Source: Lachancea mirantina (Eukaryota; Ascomycota; Saccharomycetes; Saccharomycetales; Saccharomycetaceae). Taken from it: a DNA stretch of 64,000 nt. Every line of letters starts with the position of its first letter. Position 1 is the first letter of the stretch. The DNA lies in assembly GCA_900074745.1 (NCBI GenBank), contig LT598469.1, positions 930,001 to 994,000 of the forward strand, in the 5' to 3' direction. The notes under the pieces were generated by a model. That model was not told the DNA's origin and did no database searches. It saw nothing but the letters and a program-made list of their open reading frames with translations. Shown here one piece after another: positions 39,201 to 46,683 of this stretch. Position numbers and translations under genes: made by a program.

Positions 39201-40308
39201 CCGAAGCACGCGCAACACCGCAAATGTGCCGCTAATGCTTTTTCTCCCTCTAGACTCGGTGGATATCTTCTCCATAATGTACATGACTTTGAAATTCAAT
39301 CTAATCAAAGTTGAAGTGGTATCGAAATTACCTAAAGTTGAACTTTACCTCAAATTGATTCCTACGAAATTTATCAGAAGTCCCCTGACTTCGGTGAATG
39401 ATTATAACGATCTGTGCACTGGACTCTACAACTCTCTTCCTCCCTTGCATATCAAATTCACAGTGATCGCCAAAAGTTTGCCAGAGAAAATTACATTTAA
39501 GACTACTCAAGGCAACGATAGTCATTCCTTCAGTTTCAAGTCATTTCTCCACCTTGCTTATGCGCGAAGCGTCGACAAAAACTGGTTATGTGCGGCTTGG
39601 ACCAGTTCGTCTGGGGACGAAAACATAGTACGAACTTGGTACACGGGAAATTCAAAAAGTGCTTTCGAGAATTCATGCAATCAAATGTGGCAAACAACAC
39701 TGAAATTTGCTGCTACCAAATGTGGACGCATATGCTTGGTTCTCACAAGGTTGGACAATGTGCTTCCAGACGACGAATTAATGAATTGGCGAAGGCTATC
39801 ATCTACCTCCAAGAATTTGCATTTGGCAGTTGTATGTGTTGGAGAGAGCTCCAACTTAACACTGTTAGATGAAGACAAGTCGTATCCATCTTTCAAACCA
39901 ATTTTCAGGGATATCGACACTTCAATTTCTTTAGACTCTAACGCTTTGGACAAGTATCAGATTGTCAAGATTAGTAATGAGGTACACGGTGTCATTTTCC
40001 AACACCCACTACAACTCTTACATTCGCTACACCGTTGTCCAATCATTAATGGTGCTCTTGTGAAGTTCAAACCTGGCGAGGGAGATGACTTTGTTGAAAA
40101 ACTTGACGTGAATTTACTGAACTGCCCGCATTCTGACAGCCGAAATCTTCTCAAATCCATTTTAGAAGAGTTTAGAAACTTGGCTGCTTTAAGTGCCTGG
40201 TTTGGTGTTTCTCAACGGGAAAAAGAACATATACCATGGCATATTTTGGCCGTGGCCAAGATGATGAAATTTGTGGTGCATATTGACGTCTCAAACTGTG
40301 ATGTGTAG
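36220..40308 (+). CDS. SSN2: Mediator kinase module subunit Med13 (Ssn2/Srb9)
   Basis: The chosen start, ATG 36220, gives 1,362 residues beginning MAGNSVSYPLENIATNFYKI, which fits the S. cerevisiae N-terminus. Conserved Med13 blocks include LVALFSRDLWCFSLNDEPLP, YAVFLKALRRMVYVNL, YLAPSGIRAFF and TSAFRTPGSAG. The middle (about 340-820) is long, acidic, serine-rich and disordered, with one island (RKYLDIPLEEMTLPTTPLYT and DRKKSVFAPLNFNPIIE) shared with S. cerevisiae. The C-terminal PIWI-like half ends with LEEFRNLAALSAWFGVS and HIPWHILAVAKMM. Med13 links the Cdk8-cyclin C module to core Mediator in transcription repression. An in-frame ATG at 36157 would add 21 residues with a basic run (ARKKRRVR); ATG 36153 opens an 18-codon overlapping uORF. 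Confidence 0.96.
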   Translation: MAGNSVSYPLENIATNFYKIGNIEKVNYAQLIQENSDSQWCIQAELILRKENPKALVALFSRDLWCFSLNDEPLPFPSHENGDEARPKLDKKGHFTPDVPKPNLPTPYAVFLKALRRMVYVNLCLNSKESLVPFGNLGIYSRGSWASRIISFEPHLIESGELCLSMDMKEIPFVKLDAGLLRDTFLTQSAVYLAPSGIRAFFATKDPKDAICAAPKNAKILLITLLLSYGIDLTRRSEITWVNLIASLDHLNGQTSKVSRYLETPKTYKKVVWPLELCYAQMCSGFKPKDEMIEGELEPDLDEVFEIIDDFVQLKLTSAFRTPGSAGTGTGTGTATGYNPLSTGAAYSDNTQLLHKHSNSIGPAPTSNINIPQSNSLKTTPNELGSNITPAPPPSSAPPSADDQFQSAFLNSPHLNGDQLDKKRFNYIKHPNSDNERSDAWLDKEKSNIEAHQSDSPAEQMEKLVKIPNSEYDNDKPSEEDDMGLLGDADDEELFGEHSDTDDIQKQDLKDITDDMFELAQDSATDSPSDSPRQGAFDHSKNLKRKYLDIPLEEMTLPTTPLYTDPGAPLPVETPKDRKKSVFAPLNFNPIIESNVDNKYRNGGKFSIDTRKSEEPLKFDVSTANISSSEDGASMSEEDEFGDLIEDRINSQSFDVGMISIPAYQGDLQDRPPEFARHDFSKEASFLPPSSSGLSPEKLMKDGQRDLWKSPRDAKNGEISIPPGNIPPPSEAAFDNCDYLKDGDGICEEGQDVQATEEEKTLLHQTNEAATSGPVATTNRNSDSEIGSQESSNTLPFLLRSVALNTIPRRFYDKCPTTSIEGVQSVLNLLTEQIVFDKGLLKMGGSEDSAHDVFKSCEEGFVQDSLKNIFGLFDRVYGDKIIDEIFYMKQPLVQVKKNSEVIKIKADSESFAQYLNLKPVQRFKCFKALFLTTSFKDDCTDFLSVVSQTYTAQELGFCELVKLTDEDIPGLIHLINFERDTLSLLSAQIVSYCSRSTRNTANVPLMLFLPLDSVDIFSIMYMTLKFNLIKVEVVSKLPKVELYLKLIPTKFIRSPLTSVNDYNDLCTGLYNSLPPLHIKFTVIAKSLPEKITFKTTQGNDSHSFSFKSFLHLAYARSVDKNWLCAAWTSSSGDENIVRTWYTGNSKSAFENSCNQMWQTTLKFAATKCGRICLVLTRLDNVLPDDELMNWRRLSSTSKNLHLAVVCVGESSNLTLLDEDKSYPSFKPIFRDIDTSISLDSNALDKYQIVKISNEVHGVIFQHPLQLLHSLHRCPIINGALVKFKPGEGDDFVEKLDVNLLNCPHSDSRNLLKSILEEFRNLAALSAWFGVSQREKEHIPWHILAVAKMMKFVVHIDVSNCDV

Positions 40309-40348
40309 TTCTCAGCATAATGAGTACGAGGAAATAAGAACTGGATGA

Positions 40349-41878
40349 TTAACTGTCAAATATCCTCTTGACATCTGGAAGTAGACGGGGCAGCGAGAGT
40401 TCAGCTAATTCATTTCTCGATTCAAATTGATGCCGCATTTTGTCGTTTAAGCGAAGCGCCTTCATAAAGGACCTAAAAGCCAGGCCGTTTTTGATGCCTG
40501 TCCGCCCCTTCTTGTAAATGTGTACCTTTAACAGGACAAGGACTAACAGATCAACCAAGGCCAATGACCGGTTTACTTCGTTCATCATATCTTGACGACG
40601 CGACGTAAAAATAGAAGCGCTTCCTTTCAAAAAGCCAGAAAGCTGTGCTAATAGATCTTCGTAGCATCCCATCTCAGTCAGAGGAGACGAAACGTCGATT
40701 CTCAAGTCCTTCAACTTGTCGAAGAGTGCTTTTTCGACAAATTTTGAAAAACATGCATTATCCTTATTGAAGTCAATGGTTCCCAAAAACATTTTCAGAT
40801 GAGCCATGTTTTGGAAGTTTAGGAGGGTATGAGCCACATCAGCGATTACGGAATGCTCATTGCTAAATCGTGTTCCCCCCTCCGGCAAACATCTCAGAAC
40901 TTGGAAAACTACTCTAAGGATCTGGTGTCGCAGTCGCATGGATTGCGCGTATGAATAGACCGATAGATCATTCATCTGATGGTCAGCTCTTAGACGTTTA
41001 ATATTCTTTTCTGGATCTTCTCTATAGATGGGATCAGAGGGAACAACCTGCTGTCCCGTAAATTCACAACCAATAAAAACCAAGTCACAGAGGGAATGAT
41101 TGTGAACCCCAAAAGATCGCAAGAAAGCGGTGAGCCAACTAATTTTCAAACTATCATCTCTCTCATCGTCCTTCTTTCCGCATTTTTGAAGGCAAATGCA
41201 CCGCAGTTCAAACAATTCAAATAGAACATTCAAAATTTGAATCCAAGTGATGCCGACAGCACTAAGTGCGTCATCAGACGACGAAGATAATTTCAAAGCC
41301 CATGCGACACAATTCTGCAGAGACTGACGGGCACGAAGTTTCGAAGAGAGCGTTTCCCTCTTTAAAACTTTACGATCACCATGCTCAAAAATCCCAATGT
41401 AGTTGTAGGTCGTGGCGAAACCCTCAGTCTCCTTAATTTTTTGCTTAGAGGTAAACTTTTCATGTTCTAAATCCCAATTGAGGATATAATCAGCAACATT
41501 AAAAAACTGGCATCGAAGCAGCTTGAAATAATATGGGTCGAATTCATAGTCACTTCGGCCCGCGAGGATTTCTACGTATTGCATCAGAAGCTTCAAACAT
41601 CTGACAGGTAATGAAATACGCCCTACACCATAGGGATCGTTGGCTTTGAGAGCCATTTCACTTTTAGCCCCACACATTGTTGCCAATGTCAACAACACAA
41701 TTACAACGTCACTTGAAGGAACCCCCATCCTTGGCAGGCCCATATTACTTTCCAGGAAAAACAGTATCTTGTCATAACTCTCTAAAGCGCAAAGAGTGCT
41801 CATTTCCTCAAAATCAACCAGAGATTCATGTGTCAAATCGACATGATAGCATGGATATATCTTGTTCGAATTGACCAT
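40349..41878 (-). CDS. NSE5: Smc5/6 complex subunit Nse5
   Basis: The protein has 509 residues (S. cerevisiae 556). Nse5 diverges fast, but the N-terminal pattern YHVDLTHESLVDFEEMSTLC, with ALESYDKILFFLE after it, aligns with FVELTEKHLLAFEMLNSMC and LLENYDHVLLFLE, and ALKANDPYGVGRISLPVRCL aligns with ILRANDPYNTSRETLSRRAL. The rest is helical with no recognisable motif. Nse5 with Nse6 loads and regulates the Smc5/6 complex and its Mms21 SUMO ligase in DNA repair. Position supports it: in S. cerevisiae YML023C lies between RPS17A and APT1 on the same strand. Its stop is only 40 bp from the SSN2 stop. Confidence 0.87.
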   Translation of the reverse strand: MVNSNKIYPCYHVDLTHESLVDFEEMSTLCALESYDKILFFLESNMGLPRMGVPSSDVVIVLLTLATMCGAKSEMALKANDPYGVGRISLPVRCLKLLMQYVEILAGRSDYEFDPYYFKLLRCQFFNVADYILNWDLEHEKFTSKQKIKETEGFATTYNYIGIFEHGDRKVLKRETLSSKLRARQSLQNCVAWALKLSSSSDDALSAVGITWIQILNVLFELFELRCICLQKCGKKDDERDDSLKISWLTAFLRSFGVHNHSLCDLVFIGCEFTGQQVVPSDPIYREDPEKNIKRLRADHQMNDLSVYSYAQSMRLRHQILRVVFQVLRCLPEGGTRFSNEHSVIADVAHTLLNFQNMAHLKMFLGTIDFNKDNACFSKFVEKALFDKLKDLRIDVSSPLTEMGCYEDLLAQLSGFLKGSASIFTSRRQDMMNEVNRSLALVDLLVLVLLKVHIYKKGRTGIKNGLAFRSFMKALRLNDKMRHQFESRNELAELSLPRLLPDVKRIFDS

Positions 41879-42103
41879 TTTTCGGTCTAATTTCTCCCAC
41901 TAACAAAGTCCCGCCAGCTGCACTTAGAAGTAAAGCATCACCAGTATACTATGCGGGTCGACTACCGTTACTTGATTGCTTGTTTCTGTGAGTGCAAATC
42001 GGGCTCTTATTCGCGATGAGCTAGCGACAAAATTTTTCAAATCTTAAAATTCCTCAACTAAGATCTGAAAGCTCATTCCCAGCCAAAATCAACCAAACCA
42101 ACC

Positions 42104-42664
42104 ATGTCAATTGACGCGATCGCTCATGAATTGAAATCTGCACTTCATCAATATCCAAATTTCCCTAGTAAGGGAATTTTGTTCGAGGATTTTCTGCCCA
42201 TTTTCCGTTCTCCGGATTTGTTTAGAAAATTAGTCGAGGCATTCAAGATGCATTTGCAAAAACAGTTTCCCGACACAAAGATTGACTATATTGTTGCTTT
42301 AGAGTCTCGTGGGTTTTTGTTTGGACCAGCTGTGGCGTTGGAGATTGGAGCAGGGTTCGTTCCAGTCAGAAAACAAGGAAAATTGCCTGGCGAATGCTTG
42401 CAAGCTAAATACGTCAAGGAATACGGCGAAGACGTTTTCGAAATCCAAATCGAATCCATTCCAGAAGGGTCCAATGTTGTTGTGATGGACGATATAATTG
42501 CCACTGGCGGATCAGCGCTAGCAGCTGGTGAGCTCGTCCAAAGACTGAACGCAAATCTGTTGGAATTTGCCTTCGTTATGGAACTGGACTTTTTGAAAGG
42601 AAGAGAAAGGTTACAGGCGCCTACTTTCACTCTGCTAAACGGTCAGGAACAGGCTTTACATTGA
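42104..42664 (+). CDS. APT1: Adenine phosphoribosyltransferase
   Basis: The enzyme converts adenine and PRPP to AMP in the cytosol (purine salvage). It has 186 residues (S. cerevisiae Apt1 187). The N-terminus is HQYPNFPSKGILFEDFLPIF, ALESRGFLFG and RKQGKLPGE form the adenine side, and the PRPP loop VVVMDDIIATGG is at residues 125-136. It is the single counterpart of APT1 (YML022W) and APT2 (YDR441C). It is divergent from NSE5 over 225 bp and convergent with DOT1. Confidence 0.97.
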   Translation: MSIDAIAHELKSALHQYPNFPSKGILFEDFLPIFRSPDLFRKLVEAFKMHLQKQFPDTKIDYIVALESRGFLFGPAVALEIGAGFVPVRKQGKLPGECLQAKYVKEYGEDVFEIQIESIPEGSNVVVMDDIIATGGSALAAGELVQRLNANLLEFAFVMELDFLKGRERLQAPTFTLLNGQEQALH

Positions 42665-42830
42665 TATCTTCGCCCAACTCGGAATTTGATTCTTCAGTCC
42701 CTCATTCAACTTTCCGCTTATATAGACCTTTGTAAAGTACGTTTGATTTGCTTTATGTCTATGAACTCTACAACAAAGCACTACTCCTCGATAAGATTCC
42801 TGCCTTTGTGTCCTTCTTATCCGCATAATG

Positions 42831-44654
42831 TCATCTGGTGTATTTCAAAGGTTTTGCTGAACGTCGAACACGTCCCTTCGAATATGTTGTGAAAATCGAT
42901 TCGTCGATGTCATTTAAAACAGTAGAAATGAAATACTCACCTCCACGATGTGTCCACGAGACACTTCCCTCGCTCAATTCGAAGCGCTCGACTTTAAGTC
43001 TGTTTAAAATATTGTCGACATCATTGAAATCGATTGAGTATCCAAAACCCCTTAAGTTCTTTAAAGAAATGATTTTGCAACCTACCTTGAGGTTCTGAAT
43101 TAATTTCTCAATCTTGGTATTCATGGCAGAGTCGAAAATAAAATTGTTGATGAGCAGGACATCGCATTTTGTTAAAATATCATCCACGCGCGTATTACCT
43201 ACGAAACTTTTCCGCAGAGAAAACTCGATTGGATTTACTTTCAAGCCAAAAAGCTTACACCTACGTTGCATTTCTTCATTTTGTATTTCTGTGAGCTCAC
43301 TGGCATTTGGCATTATTTCACAGCCGAAACTCAACGCACAACCACATTCCAAAGAGGCCTGTAAAACGCAATTTCCTACACCCGAACCCAGATCGACGAA
43401 AATGTCTCCTCCTTTCAAATGACATTGTGCAAAAGCTTTTGATAAAAATGGCGGAAGTAGTTCGCCATACACGTAGTTACTGAAGGCTTGATATTGTTTC
43501 AAAGAATTAGCTTTAGGATGGATTGATCTAACGTAAGCAATGTGCAGCAATTCATGCAAAAACGTTACTGGAACACCATTCAAGTGTCTGAGCCTGTTAA
43601 GGACATTCTGTCTTGGGATTCGATTGATCAGCTCATTGTAGGCATTGACAGCTTTCAGATATTCCTCAGCATCACCACGGTCAAACGATTTGTTTAATGG
43701 CAAAATGACCGTTTTTTTAGCTTCATCAAGGTAGCTTCGAGGAAAGTATATTGCTATCGTGTACTCGATTAAGCGCCCAATTTCAGCCATAGGATTGTAC
43801 TTCGCCGAATCAGCCGAGAAATTTATCACATATTTTTCCTCATAATTCGAGAATAAGATCGACTTAAGTCCAACTTGCATGCAACGGCTATCAAAATGTT
43901 TCGACAATGCCGTCGATGGAACGGGATTCTCTGTGAACGTTTCCTCATTTTCTAAACCTTCAAGGTCAAATAACTCGTGTGAAATATCTTTCACTTTCGT
44001 TAAGTCTGGAATGAAAGAATCCTGTATGGTATTTGACTCAGAAGTAGATGCTTTTGCCTTTTTATGCGAAGTTTTTGCTAACTTAACGTTGGTAAGATTT
44101 TGAGACGTGCTATTTCGCTGACTCCGCCGACGAGGAGCTAACTCCTGAATTTTGTTGTGACCTGCCGATGGATTGCGTCCTGTCGTTTTGACAGCTGTCT
44201 TTTTGACGCTGTTCGAAGCTTCAATGTTATCATTCGCCTTAACGTTAGTCTCCGCGGCTTTTGCACGCTTGTTCTCGACTGGTGCCAATTTATCCTCATC
44301 TGCATGGTCAGACGTGAAAACCTCTTGTCCTCTTCGTCGGGTTCTTAGAAACCCCGCCGGGAGGGAAAAATCCTCATGCGCTGAGAATCGATACGCGTCC
44401 TCCAAAAGAGCACTCAGTCCTCTTTTATTTCCTGTTGGACGCCTCTGAGATTCACTTACACCATAATACCCCCTCCGCATAGCAGGTTTGGTCTCGTTAC
44501 ATTCTACCTCGAGATTAGAGCTGCCATTCTCTATTCGCTTTGTCTTCCCGTCGATATACGTTTGATTCTCATTTATACCTTGGGCTTCGTCGGTTGAATC
44601 TCGGGAATTTTGTGAAAAAATGGATTCCTCACCACTGGAGACTCTATCATGCAT
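42831..44654 (-). CDS. DOT1: Dot1 histone H3 lysine-79 methyltransferase
   Basis: The first ATG is at 44654, giving 607 residues (S. cerevisiae 582); the frame upstream begins only with a TTG. The N-terminal third is charged and lysine-rich, like the nucleosome- and DNA-binding tail of Dot1. The catalytic fold occupies the C-terminal 350 residues: LHELLHIAYVRSIHPKAN, then the SAM-binding loop DLGSGVGNC at about 417-425, GCEIMPNASELTEIQ, the substrate motif NNFIFD and the final VSWTHRGGEYFIST. Dot1 methylates H3K79 in nucleosomes and affects telomeric silencing and checkpoint signalling. It is the orthologue of YDR440W, placed next to the single APT gene as in S. cerevisiae. Confidence 0.97.
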   Translation of the reverse strand: MHDRVSSGEESIFSQNSRDSTDEAQGINENQTYIDGKTKRIENGSSNLEVECNETKPAMRRGYYGVSESQRRPTGNKRGLSALLEDAYRFSAHEDFSLPAGFLRTRRRGQEVFTSDHADEDKLAPVENKRAKAAETNVKANDNIEASNSVKKTAVKTTGRNPSAGHNKIQELAPRRRSQRNSTSQNLTNVKLAKTSHKKAKASTSESNTIQDSFIPDLTKVKDISHELFDLEGLENEETFTENPVPSTALSKHFDSRCMQVGLKSILFSNYEEKYVINFSADSAKYNPMAEIGRLIEYTIAIYFPRSYLDEAKKTVILPLNKSFDRGDAEEYLKAVNAYNELINRIPRQNVLNRLRHLNGVPVTFLHELLHIAYVRSIHPKANSLKQYQAFSNYVYGELLPPFLSKAFAQCHLKGGDIFVDLGSGVGNCVLQASLECGCALSFGCEIMPNASELTEIQNEEMQRRCKLFGLKVNPIEFSLRKSFVGNTRVDDILTKCDVLLINNFIFDSAMNTKIEKLIQNLKVGCKIISLKNLRGFGYSIDFNDVDNILNRLKVERFELSEGSVSWTHRGGEYFISTVLNDIDESIFTTYSKGRVRRSAKPLKYTR

Positions 44655-44817
44655 CACAAAGCCCAATGTTGATGGCAAGCCGTCTCTAGATGTCTTGCAC
44701 TCTCTTCAGTTATCGTGATGACCTTTACTTTCTATATTCGAGTCGATACGCTTTTGAAATTTAGTCATGTGACCACGTTATGTGTACGGTATCCAGATGA
44801 CGGTTTATAAAGACAAT

Positions 44818-45840
44818 CTATACATCTAATACCAGATTCTTTTTCTCGACTTCGCTGAGTTGGGCACCTTCAACAACACTCCAATCAATCATGTAGTCAT
44901 TGTGGTCATAGAGCCAGTCGTTGATTTTCCGAAAATGCTGGTTTCCGAAGAAACCGCGACTGGCTGAAAGTGGGGATGGATGTACGGACTTGAGTACTAG
45001 GATATTGCTTGGGGGCGTACCAAGAATGTTCTGGACCAAATTCATTGCGTTCGACCCCCACAATAGAAAGACAAGTGGCTTTTTCGTCTGCCTCCGGTCA
45101 TGTATAAGCGTTTGTACCACTCTCTTCGTAAACTGTTCCCACCCGTGCTTCGAATGCGAATTTGCGTTATGTGCCCTCACCGTGAGCGACGTATTGAGTA
45201 GCAAGACTCCCTGCTTAGCCCAGTGACTCAGATCTCCCACTTTGTTGTCCGCTTGAAAATCCGCGTAGTTGTTCTCACGCAGTTCTTTGTAGATGTTTCT
45301 TAGTGAGGGAGGCGCAGGCGTAGGATTTCGAACGCTAAAAGCAAGTCCATGAGCCTGGTTGTAATTGTGGTAGGGATCTTGGCCGATCACTACCACTCTC
45401 ACTTTATCAAAAGGCGTGAGTCGGCTCCAGGAATAAATGTCCTGCGGTGGAGGGAAAACCGTACATTGGACTTGCTCTGCAGTGACAAATTCTTTAAGCT
45501 TTAAAAAATAGGGCTTCTGGAACTCTTCTTTGAGTTTTTCAAACCAGGCGTCGTCTAACGTATCTATTTCTAGCGCTAAAAGCCGCTTTTGTTCGGCAGT
45601 CAATTTTTCGACGAGCTTCGTTTTGGGGCTTTTGGTAATGTCATCCATATTTTTTAACTTGGCATCCTGCTGGCCAGCAGCTGTTCCTGTTTCTGCATCG
45701 GCATCAGAGTACTTCTTTTCAGAATTGGCCGCTTTTTTCAAATTGGTTTGCTTTGATCCAAAGAACTCTGCAATGCTCTTCTGCCGCTTCACACCATCTG
45801 CAGGTCTAGAATCTTCCCTAGGTCGCTTGGCTTCCGTCAT
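44818..45840 (-). CDS. UNG1: Uracil-DNA glycosylase
   Basis: The protein has 340 residues from ATG 45840. Family-1 UDG motifs are complete: GQDPYHNYNQAHGLAFSVRN with the catalytic Asp near residue 150, GVLLLNTSLTVRAHNANSHS, LVFLLWGSNA, and HPSPLSASRGFFG near 286-298. An N-terminal PCNA-interacting (PIP) box, QKSIAEFF, is at residues 20-27, matching QTTIEDFF in S. cerevisiae. The enzyme removes uracil from DNA as the first step of base excision repair. Unlike S. cerevisiae Ung1, the ATG-started protein has no evident mitochondrial presequence; an upstream in-frame stop leaves only about 11 codons without ATG. Two MCB boxes lie upstream. It is the orthologue of YML021C. Confidence 0.97.
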   Translation of the reverse strand: MTEAKRPREDSRPADGVKRQKSIAEFFGSKQTNLKKAANSEKKYSDADAETGTAAGQQDAKLKNMDDITKSPKTKLVEKLTAEQKRLLALEIDTLDDAWFEKLKEEFQKPYFLKLKEFVTAEQVQCTVFPPPQDIYSWSRLTPFDKVRVVVIGQDPYHNYNQAHGLAFSVRNPTPAPPSLRNIYKELRENNYADFQADNKVGDLSHWAKQGVLLLNTSLTVRAHNANSHSKHGWEQFTKRVVQTLIHDRRQTKKPLVFLLWGSNAMNLVQNILGTPPSNILVLKSVHPSPLSASRGFFGNQHFRKINDWLYDHNDYMIDWSVVEGAQLSEVEKKNLVLDV

Positions 45841-45913
45841 CACTAGTTTACTTTGTCTAAGTAGATCAGCTCTTCAGCATTGATCTAATTCAATTTTTTG
45901 TAGATGAGATGAG

Positions 45914-45951
45914 ACGCGTAAATGTGGTTTCTGGAACTTGAAAAAACGCGT
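45914..45951 (-). promoter_or_regulatory. Paired MCB boxes of UNG1
   Basis: Two ACGCGT hexamers at 45914-45919 and 45946-45951 lie about 75 and 106 bp upstream of the UNG1 ATG. ACGCGT is the MBF site that drives G1/S expression of DNA synthesis genes, and UNG1 is cell-cycle regulated in S. cerevisiae. The pairing and distance make a chance hit unlikely. Confidence 0.75.
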
Positions 45952-46102
45952 TAATCGAAGGTTGAAATGGAAGAATGACAGAACCAACCGCGCCTACATC
46001 TGTTCGCATTTCACTTAAATCATAAACCAAAGAAGAAAATCTGTCGTCTTACCAGGAAACTGTATTGCCACAGCAAACGATTTCTCGTGATATTATGCCG
46101 CT

Positions 46103-46144
46103 ATTGTCAAAGATTGTCAAAAACTGTCAAAAACTGTCAAAAAC
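46103..46144 (+). repeat. Four-copy 10-bp tandem repeat (TGTCAAA core)
   Basis: TTGTCAAAGA, TTGTCAAAAA, CTGTCAAAAA and CTGTCAAAAA follow one another without spacer. The 10 bp period places the A-tracts on the same helix face. It lies about 540 bp upstream of YML020W and 260 bp from UNG1. Confidence 0.7.
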
Positions 46145-46683
46145 GTGCCAATGAAGCCCTCAAATAGACCTTGACGAAGCCATTTGATGCACTGACCTAT
46201 CTTCAATCGTTGTTCCAATCCAATATGAGTTACTTCTTGACAAATCTACGCATTTTAAATGAACTTTATCTAAGCTTTAATTCATACTCTTATATTTGCC
46301 CAGGAAACTGGGCCTGCGGACAAAATAATCAAGTTTTGTCGATCAGAAAACCAGTTGCTCCGAAATCGAAATGGCAAAAATTTAGGAGAGGCTTGGACGC
46401 TGGTAAGCACGGCTTATATACCATTTCTTGTGTTTTGTCTCTTCTTCGTTATCGAACCCTCTAAGAACAAATTAATTACTAGAATTTCGCCAGGACAAAC
46501 ATTAGGGATTACAGATACATCAACCACACTGATTTGTTAAACAGGCCCGGCAAAAACCATCTATAAGAACCAAACAGTTTCAAAGCAAGCTTCGAGATAT
46601 TTGTGTCGAAATCGCTAGAAAAAACAGTGGATACTCCTGCTTGAACGATTCTCAAATACACTCCTTTTTTTGGGAAGCCTGCG

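Larger units (their letters stand above)
45841..46683. other. Divergent intergenic region UNG1 / YML020W
   Basis: The 843 bp spacer holds the two MCB boxes near UNG1 and a 10-bp phased repeat, both listed separately. Short frames near 46225-46540 (79 and 61 codons, one with a hydrophobic stretch) resemble nothing I know and start without supporting context, so I do not call a gene. Confidence 0.5.

Noticed and set aside
46225-46540. Two short frames (79 and 61 codons), one with a hydrophobic segment, upstream of YML020W
   Set aside because: No recognisable homology, no splice signals joining them, and length within chance expectation.
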